From Sabulitectum sp964386635 (GTDB lineage Bacteria > Fermentibacterota > Fermentibacteria > Fermentibacterales > JCC-6), in NCBI GenBank assembly GCA_964386635.1, contig CAYLRO010000005.1, positions 1 through 64,000 on the forward strand: a DNA stretch of 64,000 nt, given 5' to 3'. Made by a program: the position numbers and the translations under genes. The notes under the pieces were generated by a model, which was not told where the DNA came from, did not search any database, and saw only the letters and a list, made by a program, of their open reading frames with translations. Each line of letters starts with the position of its first letter. The first letter of the stretch is position 1. Positions 25,576 through 34,286 of this stretch are shown here, in pieces.

Positions 25576-27135
25576 TTGTCTGAAGTTAGAGATCTGCATC
25601 CTCTGGAGAAAGCTCTCCTCCAGTGGCTTTCCGAAAACTCTCCATCCACGGATATTCAGTCCCTGGAGGGTACCGGAATGGACCAGGGATCATACAGAAG
25701 AGCTGTCCAGTGGTTACTCTCCAGAGACCTTGCTGAAGTAACGGAGAGTACTTCCACAGTTACTGTTGAGCTTGGTGCTCTGGGAGAGGAAAATCTGAAA
25801 GCAGGTACCACACCTGAACTTGCCCTGCTTGAAATGGTTGATAACGGGGCATCAAACCTCCAGGATATACAGAAGAATGAAATGTTTGACAGAGGCAGGT
25901 GGGGAAGTGCCATGGGAGCCCTTCTGAAAGCAGGTGTTCTCACCAGAGAGGCAGGGAACCTGGTACGGGCAGAGGAAACCGGTGGAATTTTCAGGGAGAT
26001 GTGGACTGAGGTCTATCTTCCCCTTCAGAAAAAAGAAAAAGTTTTTCTCCATCAGCTTTCCGGGAGTCTGGCGGAAGGTGTTTCAGCCAGAGCACCGAAA
26101 AGAGGAAAGGGAAGAGCTGAATTTGCCATTGTTGAGTCAGTGAGTTCAACACTTGCCATAACCGGCCAGGGCAGGGAAGCATGGGAGGAATCAAGGGGAA
26201 AAATCTCAATTGGACAGCTCACAAGAGAGATGCTGGCCTCCGGCAGCTGGAAAGACGGTAAGTTCAGGCGATATCAGGTTGACATACCCCCGGCAAGGAT
26301 GCACGCAGGGAGACTTCATCCCTACGGCGTATTCCTGGATACTGTACGCAGCAAGCTTCTTGCAATGGGATTTCGTGAGATGAAGGGGTCTCTTGCGGAA
26401 AACGAGTTCTGGAACAACGATGCTCTTTTCATGCCTCAGTTCCATCCGGCAAGAGATATTCATGATGCGTATTACCTGGAGGACAGTGTTACGGTTCCAC
26501 CGCCTGATCCCGTGATTGGTGAAGCTGTCAGAAGAGCCCATGAAGATGGCGGGGATACCGGGGGAAGAGGCTGGGAATACAGTTTTGACTGGGAGAGATC
26601 ACTGCAGGCAATAATGCGGTCTCAGGGAACAGCCCTATCTGCCAGAACCCTGGGCAGCAAGCCGGATATACCGGGAAAGTACTTCGGCATTGCCAAGTGT
26701 TTCAGGTATGATCAGGTGGATGCTACCCACCTTCCTGATTTCTATCAGGTGGAAGGTATTGTACTTGGCAGTGACATCAACCTGAAGCATCTGCTTGGTC
26801 TTCTGAAACTGTTTGCAGTTCAGGTTGCCGGAGCGGAAGAATACAAGTTCGTACCTGCCTACTTCCCTTTCACAGAGCCATCCGTGGAGATTCACATCAA
26901 ACATCCAGTTCTGGGATGGATGGAGATGGGCGGAGCCGGTCTCTTCCGTCGTGAGGTGTGCAAACCCCTGGGTATTGAAGTTCCTGTTATCGCATGGGGT
27001 CTGGGGCTTGACCGAATGGCTCTCATGGCTTTGAACCTGTCGGACATAAGGGATCTTGTTACGCCTGACCTTGGCCGGCTGAGAAGCATGACACTGAAAC
27101 CTGAGGATTTACTGGGAGGCGAGAAGAATGCCTAA
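25576..27135 (+). CDS. pheS: Phenylalanyl-tRNA synthetase alpha subunit (archaeal/eukaryal type)
   Basis: A 519-residue PheS. The TTG at 25576 is the likely start: GGAG lies nine bases upstream and the sequence then begins the N-terminal winged-helix region (LHPLEKALLQWLSENSPS). The long N-terminal extension with several winged-helix-like repeats (ALLEMVDNGASNLQDIQKNEMFDRGRW) and the total length match the archaeal/eukaryal form; bacterial PheS is about 330-350 residues with a coiled coil. The class II core is clear: LHPYGVFLDTVRSKLLAMGFREM, YFGIAKCFRYDQVDATHLPDFYQVEGIVL, FTEPSVEIHIKHPVLGWMEMGGAG and WGLGLDRMALM. It charges tRNA-Phe as an alpha2beta2 complex with the next gene, whose ATG overlaps by eight bases. 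Confidence 0.93.
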   Translation: MSEVRDLHPLEKALLQWLSENSPSTDIQSLEGTGMDQGSYRRAVQWLLSRDLAEVTESTSTVTVELGALGEENLKAGTTPELALLEMVDNGASNLQDIQKNEMFDRGRWGSAMGALLKAGVLTREAGNLVRAEETGGIFREMWTEVYLPLQKKEKVFLHQLSGSLAEGVSARAPKRGKGRAEFAIVESVSSTLAITGQGREAWEESRGKISIGQLTREMLASGSWKDGKFRRYQVDIPPARMHAGRLHPYGVFLDTVRSKLLAMGFREMKGSLAENEFWNNDALFMPQFHPARDIHDAYYLEDSVTVPPPDPVIGEAVRRAHEDGGDTGGRGWEYSFDWERSLQAIMRSQGTALSARTLGSKPDIPGKYFGIAKCFRYDQVDATHLPDFYQVEGIVLGSDINLKHLLGLLKLFAVQVAGAEEYKFVPAYFPFTEPSVEIHIKHPVLGWMEMGGAGLFRREVCKPLGIEVPVIAWGLGLDRMALMALNLSDIRDLVTPDLGRLRSMTLKPEDLLGGEKNA

Positions 27136-28768
27136 AATAGAACTGCCGCTTCAGGATTTTCTTTCATTGTCTGGCCTGAAGAATACCCTGGGTCTGGAGG
27201 AAATGCTTGAGCCTCTCAAGGCTGAGCTTGACGGTCTGGATGACCAGCAGGTGAAAATAGAGCTGAATGACACGAACAGACCGGATCTCTGGACCGCTGA
27301 AGGTGTGGCCAGGGGTCTCAGGTGCTACAGAACAGGGAAAGCCGAGGAACATCTCGCCAGGCTGGGCAAACCTGATAAGTATATCACAGTTGCCGATGAT
27401 ATGGCTGAGGTCAGACCTTTCATTGCTGCGTTCACAGCCACAGGCTGGACTGTTGATGAAAAAGGCCTGGAGTGTCTTATCACTGCCCAGGAGAAGCTTG
27501 CTTCGAGTTTCGGGAAGGAAAGACGCACTGCAGCCATCGGTTTCTATGCGCTGGACAGGATTTCATTTCCGGTAAGCTACCGCACAACTGCTCCTGAAAC
27601 ATCTTTTCATCCCCTGGGAGAAGAGAATGTGATGACAATCGCCGAAGTGCTGGAGAAGACCGAAGCCGGGGTGAAGTACGCGGGGCTGCTGAACGGAATG
27701 GAGAACTATCCTGTTCTGGTTGACAGTTCCGGGGAGATACTTTCATTCCCCCCTGTTCTGAACAGCAACTGTACAGGAAGAGTGGAACCGGGGCAAAGCA
27801 GACTGTTCTGTGAAGTTACAGGAACAGACCGGCATACAGTCAATCTTACCGCCACCATACTGGCGTGCAACCTGGAGGACCGCGGGGCTGAGATAGAACC
27901 TGTGGAAATCCGATATCCTAACGGCAGGAATACAATCACCCCGGTTATTTTCAGTGATACCCTCACCGCGGATCTGAATACTGTGTCCTCCGTTATCGGT
28001 GAAGATGCATCTGATCTGGACCTCAAGTTCCTTCTTGGAAGAATGGACTACAGCGGTATTCAGCTGAACAGTGATTCAGTTACTGCGGTGATGCCTCCTT
28101 ACAGACGGGACGGCATCCATCCAATGGATCTCATTGAGGACATCGCCATTGCAATCGGGCTGAACAACATTCAGCCGGTTCTCCCTTCAGAATACACAGT
28201 GGGAGCAGCAGCTCCTGTTGAAGCTCTCTCTGCCGGGATCAAACTGCTGCTTCTGGGTACCGGATGTGAAGAGATAATAAGACCGGTTCTCACAAGCGGT
28301 GAAAAGATAACCGCTTTCACCGGAACACCGGAACTTCCCATTGCAATCAGTAATCCCATGACAGCTGAATACGGAGTTGTATCGAATACACTGCTTCCTG
28401 CTCTTCTTGAAGTGGAGTCTGTCAGCGGACATGCCGCCTTTCCCCATAACATTTTCACTGTGGGTGAGGTTCTCAGGAGAAACCAGGACGGGACCTGCCG
28501 GACAGATGTTAATCTGGCAGTCACAGCAGGCGACGCAGACCTGGGCCGGATACACTCGATCCTGGGCGTGATCTGTCATTTCAGAAACCTGGAACTGAAG
28601 CTGAAGGAGGCTGATGATCCAAGGTTTATTCCGGGAAGAAGTGCTCAGGTGATTATCAGCGGCAGGGTCTCCGGCATAATAGGTGAGATACATCCCCGGG
28701 TGCTTGAAGCATGGGGAATCACTGTTCCGGTGGCCGGTTTTGAGATCCCTCTTGAAAGACTGAGGTGA
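27128..28768 (+). CDS. pheT: Phenylalanyl-tRNA synthetase beta subunit (archaeal type)
   Basis: A 546-residue PheT, well short of the roughly 800 residues of typical bacterial PheT. It lacks the N-terminal tRNA-binding EMAP-like domain and the C-terminal anticodon-binding domain. It begins directly with the archaeal-type front (MPKIELPLQDFLSLSG, then LNDTNRPDLWTAEGVARGLRCYRTG) and carries the B3/B4-like region (FPPVLNSNCTGRV) and the B5 motif (PPYRRDGIHPMDLIEDIAIAIG). The C-terminus resembles the catalytic-like core fold. Adjacent PheS is of the same archaeal type, so both subunits appear to have been acquired together. Confidence 0.9.
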   Translation: MPKIELPLQDFLSLSGLKNTLGLEEMLEPLKAELDGLDDQQVKIELNDTNRPDLWTAEGVARGLRCYRTGKAEEHLARLGKPDKYITVADDMAEVRPFIAAFTATGWTVDEKGLECLITAQEKLASSFGKERRTAAIGFYALDRISFPVSYRTTAPETSFHPLGEENVMTIAEVLEKTEAGVKYAGLLNGMENYPVLVDSSGEILSFPPVLNSNCTGRVEPGQSRLFCEVTGTDRHTVNLTATILACNLEDRGAEIEPVEIRYPNGRNTITPVIFSDTLTADLNTVSSVIGEDASDLDLKFLLGRMDYSGIQLNSDSVTAVMPPYRRDGIHPMDLIEDIAIAIGLNNIQPVLPSEYTVGAAAPVEALSAGIKLLLLGTGCEEIIRPVLTSGEKITAFTGTPELPIAISNPMTAEYGVVSNTLLPALLEVESVSGHAAFPHNIFTVGEVLRRNQDGTCRTDVNLAVTAGDADLGRIHSILGVICHFRNLELKLKEADDPRFIPGRSAQVIISGRVSGIIGEIHPRVLEAWGITVPVAGFEIPLERLR

Positions 28769-30741
28769 GCGCTTCAGAATACAGGCTTGAAGCGGGGTTT
28801 GAACCCTCAGGAGATCAACCTGCTGCAATAGAGCAGATCATCAAAGGGTTCAAATCAGGACATGAGTGGCAGACACTGCTTGGTGTTACAGGTTCGGGAA
28901 AAACATTCACCATGGCGAAGGTCATTGAGAAAATGAACCTTCCTGTTCTTGTTATCAGTCACAACAAAACTCTGGCAGCTCAGCTTTTCGGTGAACTGTC
29001 CGGGTTTTTCCCGGAGAATGCCGTTGAGTATTTCGTAAGCTATTACGACTACTATCAACCGGAAGCATACCTTCCAGCCAGAGACATGTTCATTGAAAAG
29101 GATGCCAGTCTGAACGAGGAGCTGGACAGGCTTCGCCTGAGAGCCACTGCAAGTCTTCTGAGCAGGAAAGATGTAATAGTTGTGGCTTCCGTAAGCTGCC
29201 TCTATGGCCTGGGTTCTCCTGCAGATTTCATAAATACCGGATTCAGTATCAGCTGCGGGGAAACACTCTCAAGGGATCTCCTCCTGATGAAACTGGTGGG
29301 AATGCAGTACAGACGGAATGATATCGCTCTTGCAAGGGGATATTTCAGAGTCAGAGGGGATATCATTGATCTGGTACCTTCATATGCCAGTAACGGCGTG
29401 AGGATTGAGTTCTTCGGTAATACCGTGGAAAGCGTGAGAAGAATGGATCACCTTACAGGACACATTCTGGAGAGTATGGACAGTACTGTGATATTTCCTG
29501 CAAAGCATTTTGTTACAGGTGAGAAGAAACTGAATCTTGCAATGGGCAGGATACAGACCGAACTGGAAGAAAGGCTTCTGAACCTGAGAGCGGAGGGCCG
29601 GATGCTTGAAGCTCACAGACTTGAGTCCAGAACGAAGTACGACCTGGAAATGATGGGAGAAACCGGATACTGTTCCGGAATAGAGAACTACAGCAGGCAG
29701 ATCGAAGGGAGGGCGGAAGGGGAAAGACCATCCTGCCTTCTGGACTACTTTCCAGATGACTTTCTTGTTTTCATTGATGAGAGTCACAGAACCCTTCCAC
29801 AGATCAAAGGGATGTTCCGGGGGGACCGTTCCCGGAAGGAAACACTGGTGAACCACGGATTCAGGTTGCCTTCAGCTCTGGACAACAGACCCCTGTTCCT
29901 GGAAGAATTCGAGAGCATTACCGGAAGAAAGCTTTGTATGTCAGCCACTCCTGCGAACTACGAGCTTGAGAAATCTTCTGCAATTGTGGAGCAGATAGTC
30001 AGGCCTACAGGTCTCATTGATCCTGAGATCGAGGTAAGACCTGCGGAAGGCCAGGTGGATGATCTTGTTGAACAGGTAAGGGGCGCGACTGAGGGCGGGG
30101 GCAGAGTTCTCATTACCACTCTGACCAAGAAAATGGCAGAAGAGCTTACAGACTATCTCATGGGTCTTGAATTGAGAACCCGGTACATCCACAGTGAAAT
30201 TGATGCTCTTGAAAGAGTATCAATTCTCCGGGAACTCAGACTGGCAGGTTTTGATGTGCTTGTGGGAGTGAATCTTCTCAGGGAGGGGCTGGATCTTCCT
30301 GAAGTGACACTGGTAGCAGTGATGGATGCAGACAAGGAAGGTTTCCTGAGGTCCAGAACCAGTCTTGTTCAGACTGCCGGCAGAGCCGCAAGGAACAATG
30401 CGGGTAAGGTTATCTTCTATGCGGACAGAATCACAGATTCCATGAAATTTGCCATTGACGAGACAGCAAGGCGTCGTGAAATCCAGATTGAATACAACAG
30501 GGAACACGGTATTACTCCCAGAACTGTAACAAAAACCCGGCAGGAGATAATCAGGTCCACAGGCATTGCAGACATCATGGGAAGGAAAACTTCCGCTGCT
30601 GCTGAGAAGGAAGCCGCGTGCACTGCTGAAAACATTGCAGATGTGGAAAGAAAGATGATGCAGGCTGCTGACAGACTGGAATTTGAAGAAGCCGCAAGAC
30701 TTCGTGATGTAATGAGAAAATTCATGGAGAAATCAAGGTGA
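28765..30741 (+). CDS. uvrB: Excinuclease ABC subunit B
   Basis: A 658-residue UvrB, the damage-verification helicase of nucleotide-excision repair. Walker A GVTGSGKT lies at 40-47, the beta-hairpin region FVSYYDYYQPEAYLPARDMFIEKDAS follows, and the helicase C-terminal part (GFDVLVGVNLLREGLDLPEVTLVAVMDADKEGFLRS) leads to the UVR coiled coil (VERKMMQAADRLEFEEAARLRDVMRKF) that meets UvrC. The GTG start overlaps the pheT stop (GTGA). No uvrA or uvrC is in the window. Confidence 0.97.
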   Translation: MSASEYRLEAGFEPSGDQPAAIEQIIKGFKSGHEWQTLLGVTGSGKTFTMAKVIEKMNLPVLVISHNKTLAAQLFGELSGFFPENAVEYFVSYYDYYQPEAYLPARDMFIEKDASLNEELDRLRLRATASLLSRKDVIVVASVSCLYGLGSPADFINTGFSISCGETLSRDLLLMKLVGMQYRRNDIALARGYFRVRGDIIDLVPSYASNGVRIEFFGNTVESVRRMDHLTGHILESMDSTVIFPAKHFVTGEKKLNLAMGRIQTELEERLLNLRAEGRMLEAHRLESRTKYDLEMMGETGYCSGIENYSRQIEGRAEGERPSCLLDYFPDDFLVFIDESHRTLPQIKGMFRGDRSRKETLVNHGFRLPSALDNRPLFLEEFESITGRKLCMSATPANYELEKSSAIVEQIVRPTGLIDPEIEVRPAEGQVDDLVEQVRGATEGGGRVLITTLTKKMAEELTDYLMGLELRTRYIHSEIDALERVSILRELRLAGFDVLVGVNLLREGLDLPEVTLVAVMDADKEGFLRSRTSLVQTAGRAARNNAGKVIFYADRITDSMKFAIDETARRREIQIEYNREHGITPRTVTKTRQEIIRSTGIADIMGRKTSAAAEKEAACTAENIADVERKMMQAADRLEFEEAARLRDVMRKFMEKSR

Positions 30742-30850
30742 GTGGCACCTTGAAAGGACTTGACATGACTTCCCTGCCACTGAATGTTTCAACCGTTGCA
30801 CTAAGAAGGTTAAGGGTTCGTGCTACTCAAACACAGAAGAAAGGAGAGCC

Positions 30851-31471
30851 ATGAGGAAGGCAATAGCAATTCTTGTTGTACTTTCACTTGTCGCTTTCGC
30901 TGGACAAACTGCAGTTAATCTCGATCCAACTGGTAATGATGGAGATATGCTCCAGTACGACAACGGTACACCCAAGTGGGTTGTATGGGGTGGAACTTAC
31001 AGAGGTACTTGGTTCAATGTTCAGGATTTCATCCCTGGAGCACTTGACGGCTATCTCGAGCAGGCAGAGTTCTGGTTCTATCACAGTGACAACTACCCCT
31101 GGGACACCAGTGATGTTTATCTTGAAATCTGGAACGGCGACATGAATGGTCCCACTGTTCAGCTCGACCAGCAGATGGTAACTGCGTTGCACTACGTGCC
31201 TGTTTATGGAACATACTCAGGTGAAAGCTGCACAGTAGAGCAGAATTTCTGGGCTGTGGCAAACATTGAGATGAGTTCAGGCGGATGGCCTTCACTGATT
31301 TCTGACTGGGCTGGAAGTGCCGTTGCGCACAGCTTCCTCAGTGATGACCTTATCGTCTGGGAGCCATGGGCGCACGATGAACTTCTGAGCAACTGGTACA
31401 TAAGAGTTGAGTGGAATCCTTCGGACGCATTTGAGAATTCCACATGGGGTTCACTCAAGGCCACATTCTAG
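30851..31471 (+). CDS. Secreted protein of unknown family, tandem copy 1
   Basis: A 206-residue exported protein: signal peptide ending AFAG, then a compact beta-rich domain (QYDNGTPKWVVWGGTYRGTWFNVQDFIPG, EFWFYHSDNYPWDTSDVYLEIWNGD, WPSLISDWAGSAVAHSFLSDDLIVWEPW, NSTWGSLKATF). Many Trp residues and the FWFYHS / SDVYLEIWNG pattern suggest a jelly-roll sandwich. It lacks the C-terminal sorting domain seen at 9519-10943. AAGGAG lies ahead of the ATG. It is about 55-60 percent identical by eye to the next gene, and a terminator separates the two. Function unknown. Confidence 0.75.
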   Translation: MRKAIAILVVLSLVAFAGQTAVNLDPTGNDGDMLQYDNGTPKWVVWGGTYRGTWFNVQDFIPGALDGYLEQAEFWFYHSDNYPWDTSDVYLEIWNGDMNGPTVQLDQQMVTALHYVPVYGTYSGESCTVEQNFWAVANIEMSSGGWPSLISDWAGSAVAHSFLSDDLIVWEPWAHDELLSNWYIRVEWNPSDAFENSTWGSLKATF

Positions 31472-31495
31472 ACAAAGTTACAGCAGGAAATCTGA

Positions 31496-31523
31496 GGCCG
31501 GCCCTTAACGGGGTCGGCCTTTT
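31496..31523 (+). terminator. Rho-independent terminator between the tandem paralogues
   Basis: GGCCGGCCC at 31496-31504 pairs with GGGTCGGCC at 31511-31519 (nine pairs, one G-T wobble) around a six-base loop, followed by four T at 31520-31523. It separates the two paralogous genes, so they can be transcribed independently. Confidence 0.78.
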
Positions 31524-31549
31524 CCATAGAAAGATGGAGGAGGATTGGT

Positions 31550-32179
31550 GTGAAATTGTCAGCATGTTATGCTTTTGTGTTCATTGCAGCAGCATTTGCC
31601 GGGCATATCCCGGTTGACCTTGATCCTCATAACAGCGACGGATTCTGGCTCGAGTACGACAACGGTACACCCCACTGGGTATACTGGGATGTAACTTACA
31701 GAGGTGTCTGGTTCAACATTCAGGACTTCGTTCCCGGAATGCCCGGAGGTTATATCTGGCAGACAGAGTTATGGTTCTATCACAGCAACAGTTCCTGGGA
31801 CACCAGTGATGTGTATGTCGAGCTCTGGAATGGTGACGGTAGTGGCCCTGCCGCCAAGCTCCATCAGCAGATGATCACAGCTTTACATTATGCACCTGTT
31901 TACGCAGAGTATCTTGGGGAAGCAGGTAAAGTTGAGCAGAACTTCTGGGTTATCGCCAATGTTGAGATGAGCACCGGTGGATGGCCTTCAATCCTCACTG
32001 ACTGGGATGGAAGCGCCGTTGCACACAGTTTCATCAGTGATGACCTTAGCGTCTGGGAGCCTTACGAGGTTGATGGTCTTCTCAGTAATTTCTTCATTGC
32101 AGCATATTGGAATATTTATCCAAATGGCAATGCTTTGGGAAACTCCACATGGGGCTCTCTGAAGGCAACATTCCAGTAG
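31550..32179 (+). CDS. Secreted protein of unknown family, tandem copy 2
   Basis: A 209-residue paralogue of the preceding gene. It shares the same motifs in the same order: EYDNGTPHWVYWDVTYRGVWFNIQDFVPG, ELWFYHSNSSWDTSDVYVELWNGD, GWPSILTDWDGSAVAHSFISDDLSVWEPY and NSTWGSLKATFQ. The signal peptide ends AFAG. The GTG start follows GGAGGAGGA. The C-terminal motif STWGSLKATF is the most conserved stretch. The pair looks like a recent local duplication with divergence mainly in loops. Function unknown. Confidence 0.75.
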   Translation: MKLSACYAFVFIAAAFAGHIPVDLDPHNSDGFWLEYDNGTPHWVYWDVTYRGVWFNIQDFVPGMPGGYIWQTELWFYHSNSSWDTSDVYVELWNGDGSGPAAKLHQQMITALHYAPVYAEYLGEAGKVEQNFWVIANVEMSTGGWPSILTDWDGSAVAHSFISDDLSVWEPYEVDGLLSNFFIAAYWNIYPNGNALGNSTWGSLKATFQ

Positions 32180-32187
32180 CAGTCCCC

Positions 32188-32217
32188 GGTCAGTTAACGG
32201 AATTAACACCCTTTTTT
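32188..32217 (+). terminator. Likely terminator after the second paralogue
   Basis: GTTAA and TTAAC (32193-32197 / 32203-32207) form a short stem around CGGAA; flanking GGT and ACC may extend it. A run of six T at 32212-32217 follows. It ends the paralogue transcript just ahead of ispH. Confidence 0.5.
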
Positions 32218-32230
32218 GTATCTTTGCCTC

Positions 32231-33946
32231 ATGAGTGTTATCACAGCGAAAACTGCAGGCTTCTGCTGGGGAGTGCGCAGAGCGGTTGACAGAGTTGTTA
32301 CAGAGATAAAGAAAGGTGAGTCACCTTTCCGTGTGTATGGACCGCTTGTTCACAATCCCCAGGTCATCGAAGCACTGAAGGACAGAGGTGTTGCCACCTG
32401 TGGAGAACCCTGGGAAGAGAAGGACGGAACACTCTTCCTGAGAACCCACGGAGTAACTGTTGAGGAGCGGAAAAGACTCAGGGAGCTGAAGCTGGTCCTT
32501 AAGGATCTCACATGCCCCAGGGTAGGCCGGGCGCTCTCTATTGCAGGGAAGCAGGCTTCTCTAGGGTACGATGTGATCATTTTCGGTGATCCGGGGCATC
32601 ATGAAGTGAAAGCTATACTTTCTTCCGCAGGTCATTCAGGGCGAGTGGTTTCCAGTATTAAAGAAGCAGCTGACCTGCCTGACATCAGGAGCCCGTTTCT
32701 TATCTCACAAACCACTCAGGACACAGAAGAATTCGAGAAGGTGCTTGATCTTCTGAAAAACAGATGGCCTCATCTTGAGTACAGCAACACTATCTGCGAT
32801 TCCACAACAAGAAGACAGAGTGAGCTTCGGGAATTGATGGAGAAGGCTGATGCAGTAGTAATAGTTGGAGGCAGAAACAGCGCCAACACACAGCGGCTGG
32901 CGCAGATTGCAGGAGCAACAGGTCTGCCGGTATTCAAAGTGGAGACCCAGGATGAGCTTGATCCTGCCGCTCTGTCAGGCTACAGGCGTATTCTTCTCTC
33001 TGCCGGCGCATCCACTCCAGGCTGGAGTATAAGAAAGGTGAGAGAGCGGCTACTGGATATTCAGGGCCGATCTTCAAGAGCCGGCTGGGTAAGATCTCTA
33101 TTCAGAAACCTTGTATTCAGCGGGACGCATATTCCGTTTATTGCCCTATTCATTGCCAGAGCGCAGGGAGTGACTCTCGGGGGAACCGGATGGGGAAGAG
33201 CCGGGCTGGCAGCTGGTTTTCTTTTGTGGAGTTTCACAAATTTCACGGCAGTGCTTGAATGCCGTCGAATTTCCACAACAAGCCAGAAGAGGCAGGAATT
33301 TGTCCGTGAGCACGAGCTTCTGATGCTTCTTCCTGCAGTTTTAGGGCTAGCCGTTTCACTTTTTCTTGCAGCCGGTCTCGGTTCTACCTGGCTGGTATGG
33401 ACAGTTCTTGCCATTCTTTCATGTCTGCTTTATGCCCTGCCTCTCATCGGGCAGAACAGATTTTCAGATCTGCTGCGAAAGGTTCCAGGTTCCAGAGAGG
33501 TAATGTTTACCCTTGCCTGGAGCTTTCTTGTCTGTGTTCTTCCTGCGGTTACTCTTGCTGGAATGGAATTGAGTCTGAGACTTCTGGTGTGGCCCATTTC
33601 CCTGGCCTTTCTCTTCTTCGCCAGGTCTCTTCTGATTGATCTGGTTGATCTGCAGGGTGATGCTCTTCTGGGCATGGACACCCTTCCTCTTCACCTGGGG
33701 TCAAGCTGGTGCAGAAGAATTCTTCTCATTTCCTCTGCAATTGCAGTACTGATACCGCTTTCAGCAGTGGCTGCCGGAGCCCTGCAGACATGTGCTTCAG
33801 GTTTTGCGCTTGCTCCACTTCTGCTGGCTGCAGCTTATCTTGTTATTGAACGGAAGCCTTTCCCGTCCGAGCTTTCCGTAAGAGTATTGTCTGACGGCAG
33901 CCTGCTTCTTGCAGGTTTAATACCGTTCATCCTGTGCAGTATTTAG
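32231..33946 (+). CDS. ispH: IspH (HMB-PP reductase) fused to a UbiA-like membrane domain
   Basis: A 571-residue fusion. The first 275 residues are IspH/LytB, the last enzyme of the MEP pathway, which makes IPP and DMAPP with a 4Fe-4S cluster. The three cluster Cys are visible: Cys12 (AGFCWGVRRAV), Cys95 (DLTCPRVG) and Cys189 (NTICDSTTRRQ), with THGV and SANTQRL in order. From about 285 to the end there are several membrane segments, and DLVDLQGDALLGMDTLP (470-486) matches the second Asp-rich motif of UbiA-type prenyltransferases. The first motif, normally NDxxDxxxD, is replaced by SFTNFTAVLECRRIS. The ATG at 32231 lies in the AGTGTTATCACAGC context without a clear ribosome site; M1 of the wider ORF (32216) is an alternative. 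Confidence 0.85.
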   Translation: MSVITAKTAGFCWGVRRAVDRVVTEIKKGESPFRVYGPLVHNPQVIEALKDRGVATCGEPWEEKDGTLFLRTHGVTVEERKRLRELKLVLKDLTCPRVGRALSIAGKQASLGYDVIIFGDPGHHEVKAILSSAGHSGRVVSSIKEAADLPDIRSPFLISQTTQDTEEFEKVLDLLKNRWPHLEYSNTICDSTTRRQSELRELMEKADAVVIVGGRNSANTQRLAQIAGATGLPVFKVETQDELDPAALSGYRRILLSAGASTPGWSIRKVRERLLDIQGRSSRAGWVRSLFRNLVFSGTHIPFIALFIARAQGVTLGGTGWGRAGLAAGFLLWSFTNFTAVLECRRISTTSQKRQEFVREHELLMLLPAVLGLAVSLFLAAGLGSTWLVWTVLAILSCLLYALPLIGQNRFSDLLRKVPGSREVMFTLAWSFLVCVLPAVTLAGMELSLRLLVWPISLAFLFFARSLLIDLVDLQGDALLGMDTLPLHLGSSWCRRILLISSAIAVLIPLSAVAAGALQTCASGFALAPLLLAAAYLVIERKPFPSELSVRVLSDGSLLLAGLIPFILCSI

Positions 33947-33953
33947 GAGATTT

Positions 33954-34286
33954 ATGAGATATTCAGGATACTTACTGTCTTTTGCTCTGGTTCTTTCAGG
34001 CTGCGGTGAAGCAGTTGTGGATCAGGAATACCAGCCTCCGGAAGGCACCATTCCAGGCTCCAATCCCTATGAGACAATCACAGTCACAGGCAATGTGGTG
34101 AATCTTCGCCAGGGCCCGGGTACACAGTATGCTGTTCTTGGTTCAGCAAGGAGAGGAGACCTTCTGCTTGTCACCGGTGAAGCTCCGGACTGGTACAGGG
34201 TATACATTCCTGAGAAATCACTGTTTGCATGGATATTTGCGGATCTTACTTCCGGTGCAGACATGCCCGGTACAGGAGGGAACTGA
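33954..34286 (+). CDS. SH3-domain lipoprotein
   Basis: A 110-residue lipoprotein: signal peptide with lipobox LSG before Cys17, then one bacterial SH3 domain (TVTGNVVNLRQGPGTQYAVLGSARRGDLLLVTGEAPDWYRVYIP...AWIFADLTS). Such domains bind cell-wall peptides. The ATG has AGGAGA ahead of it. Its stop TGA overlaps the purB ATG (TGATG). Confidence 0.82.
   Translation: MRYSGYLLSFALVLSGCGEAVVDQEYQPPEGTIPGSNPYETITVTGNVVNLRQGPGTQYAVLGSARRGDLLLVTGEAPDWYRVYIPEKSLFAWIFADLTSGADMPGTGGN

Noticed and set aside
30741..30850. A TTGACA in the gap before the first tandem paralogue
   Set aside because: No -10 box at suitable spacing; a promoter probably exists there but cannot be placed.
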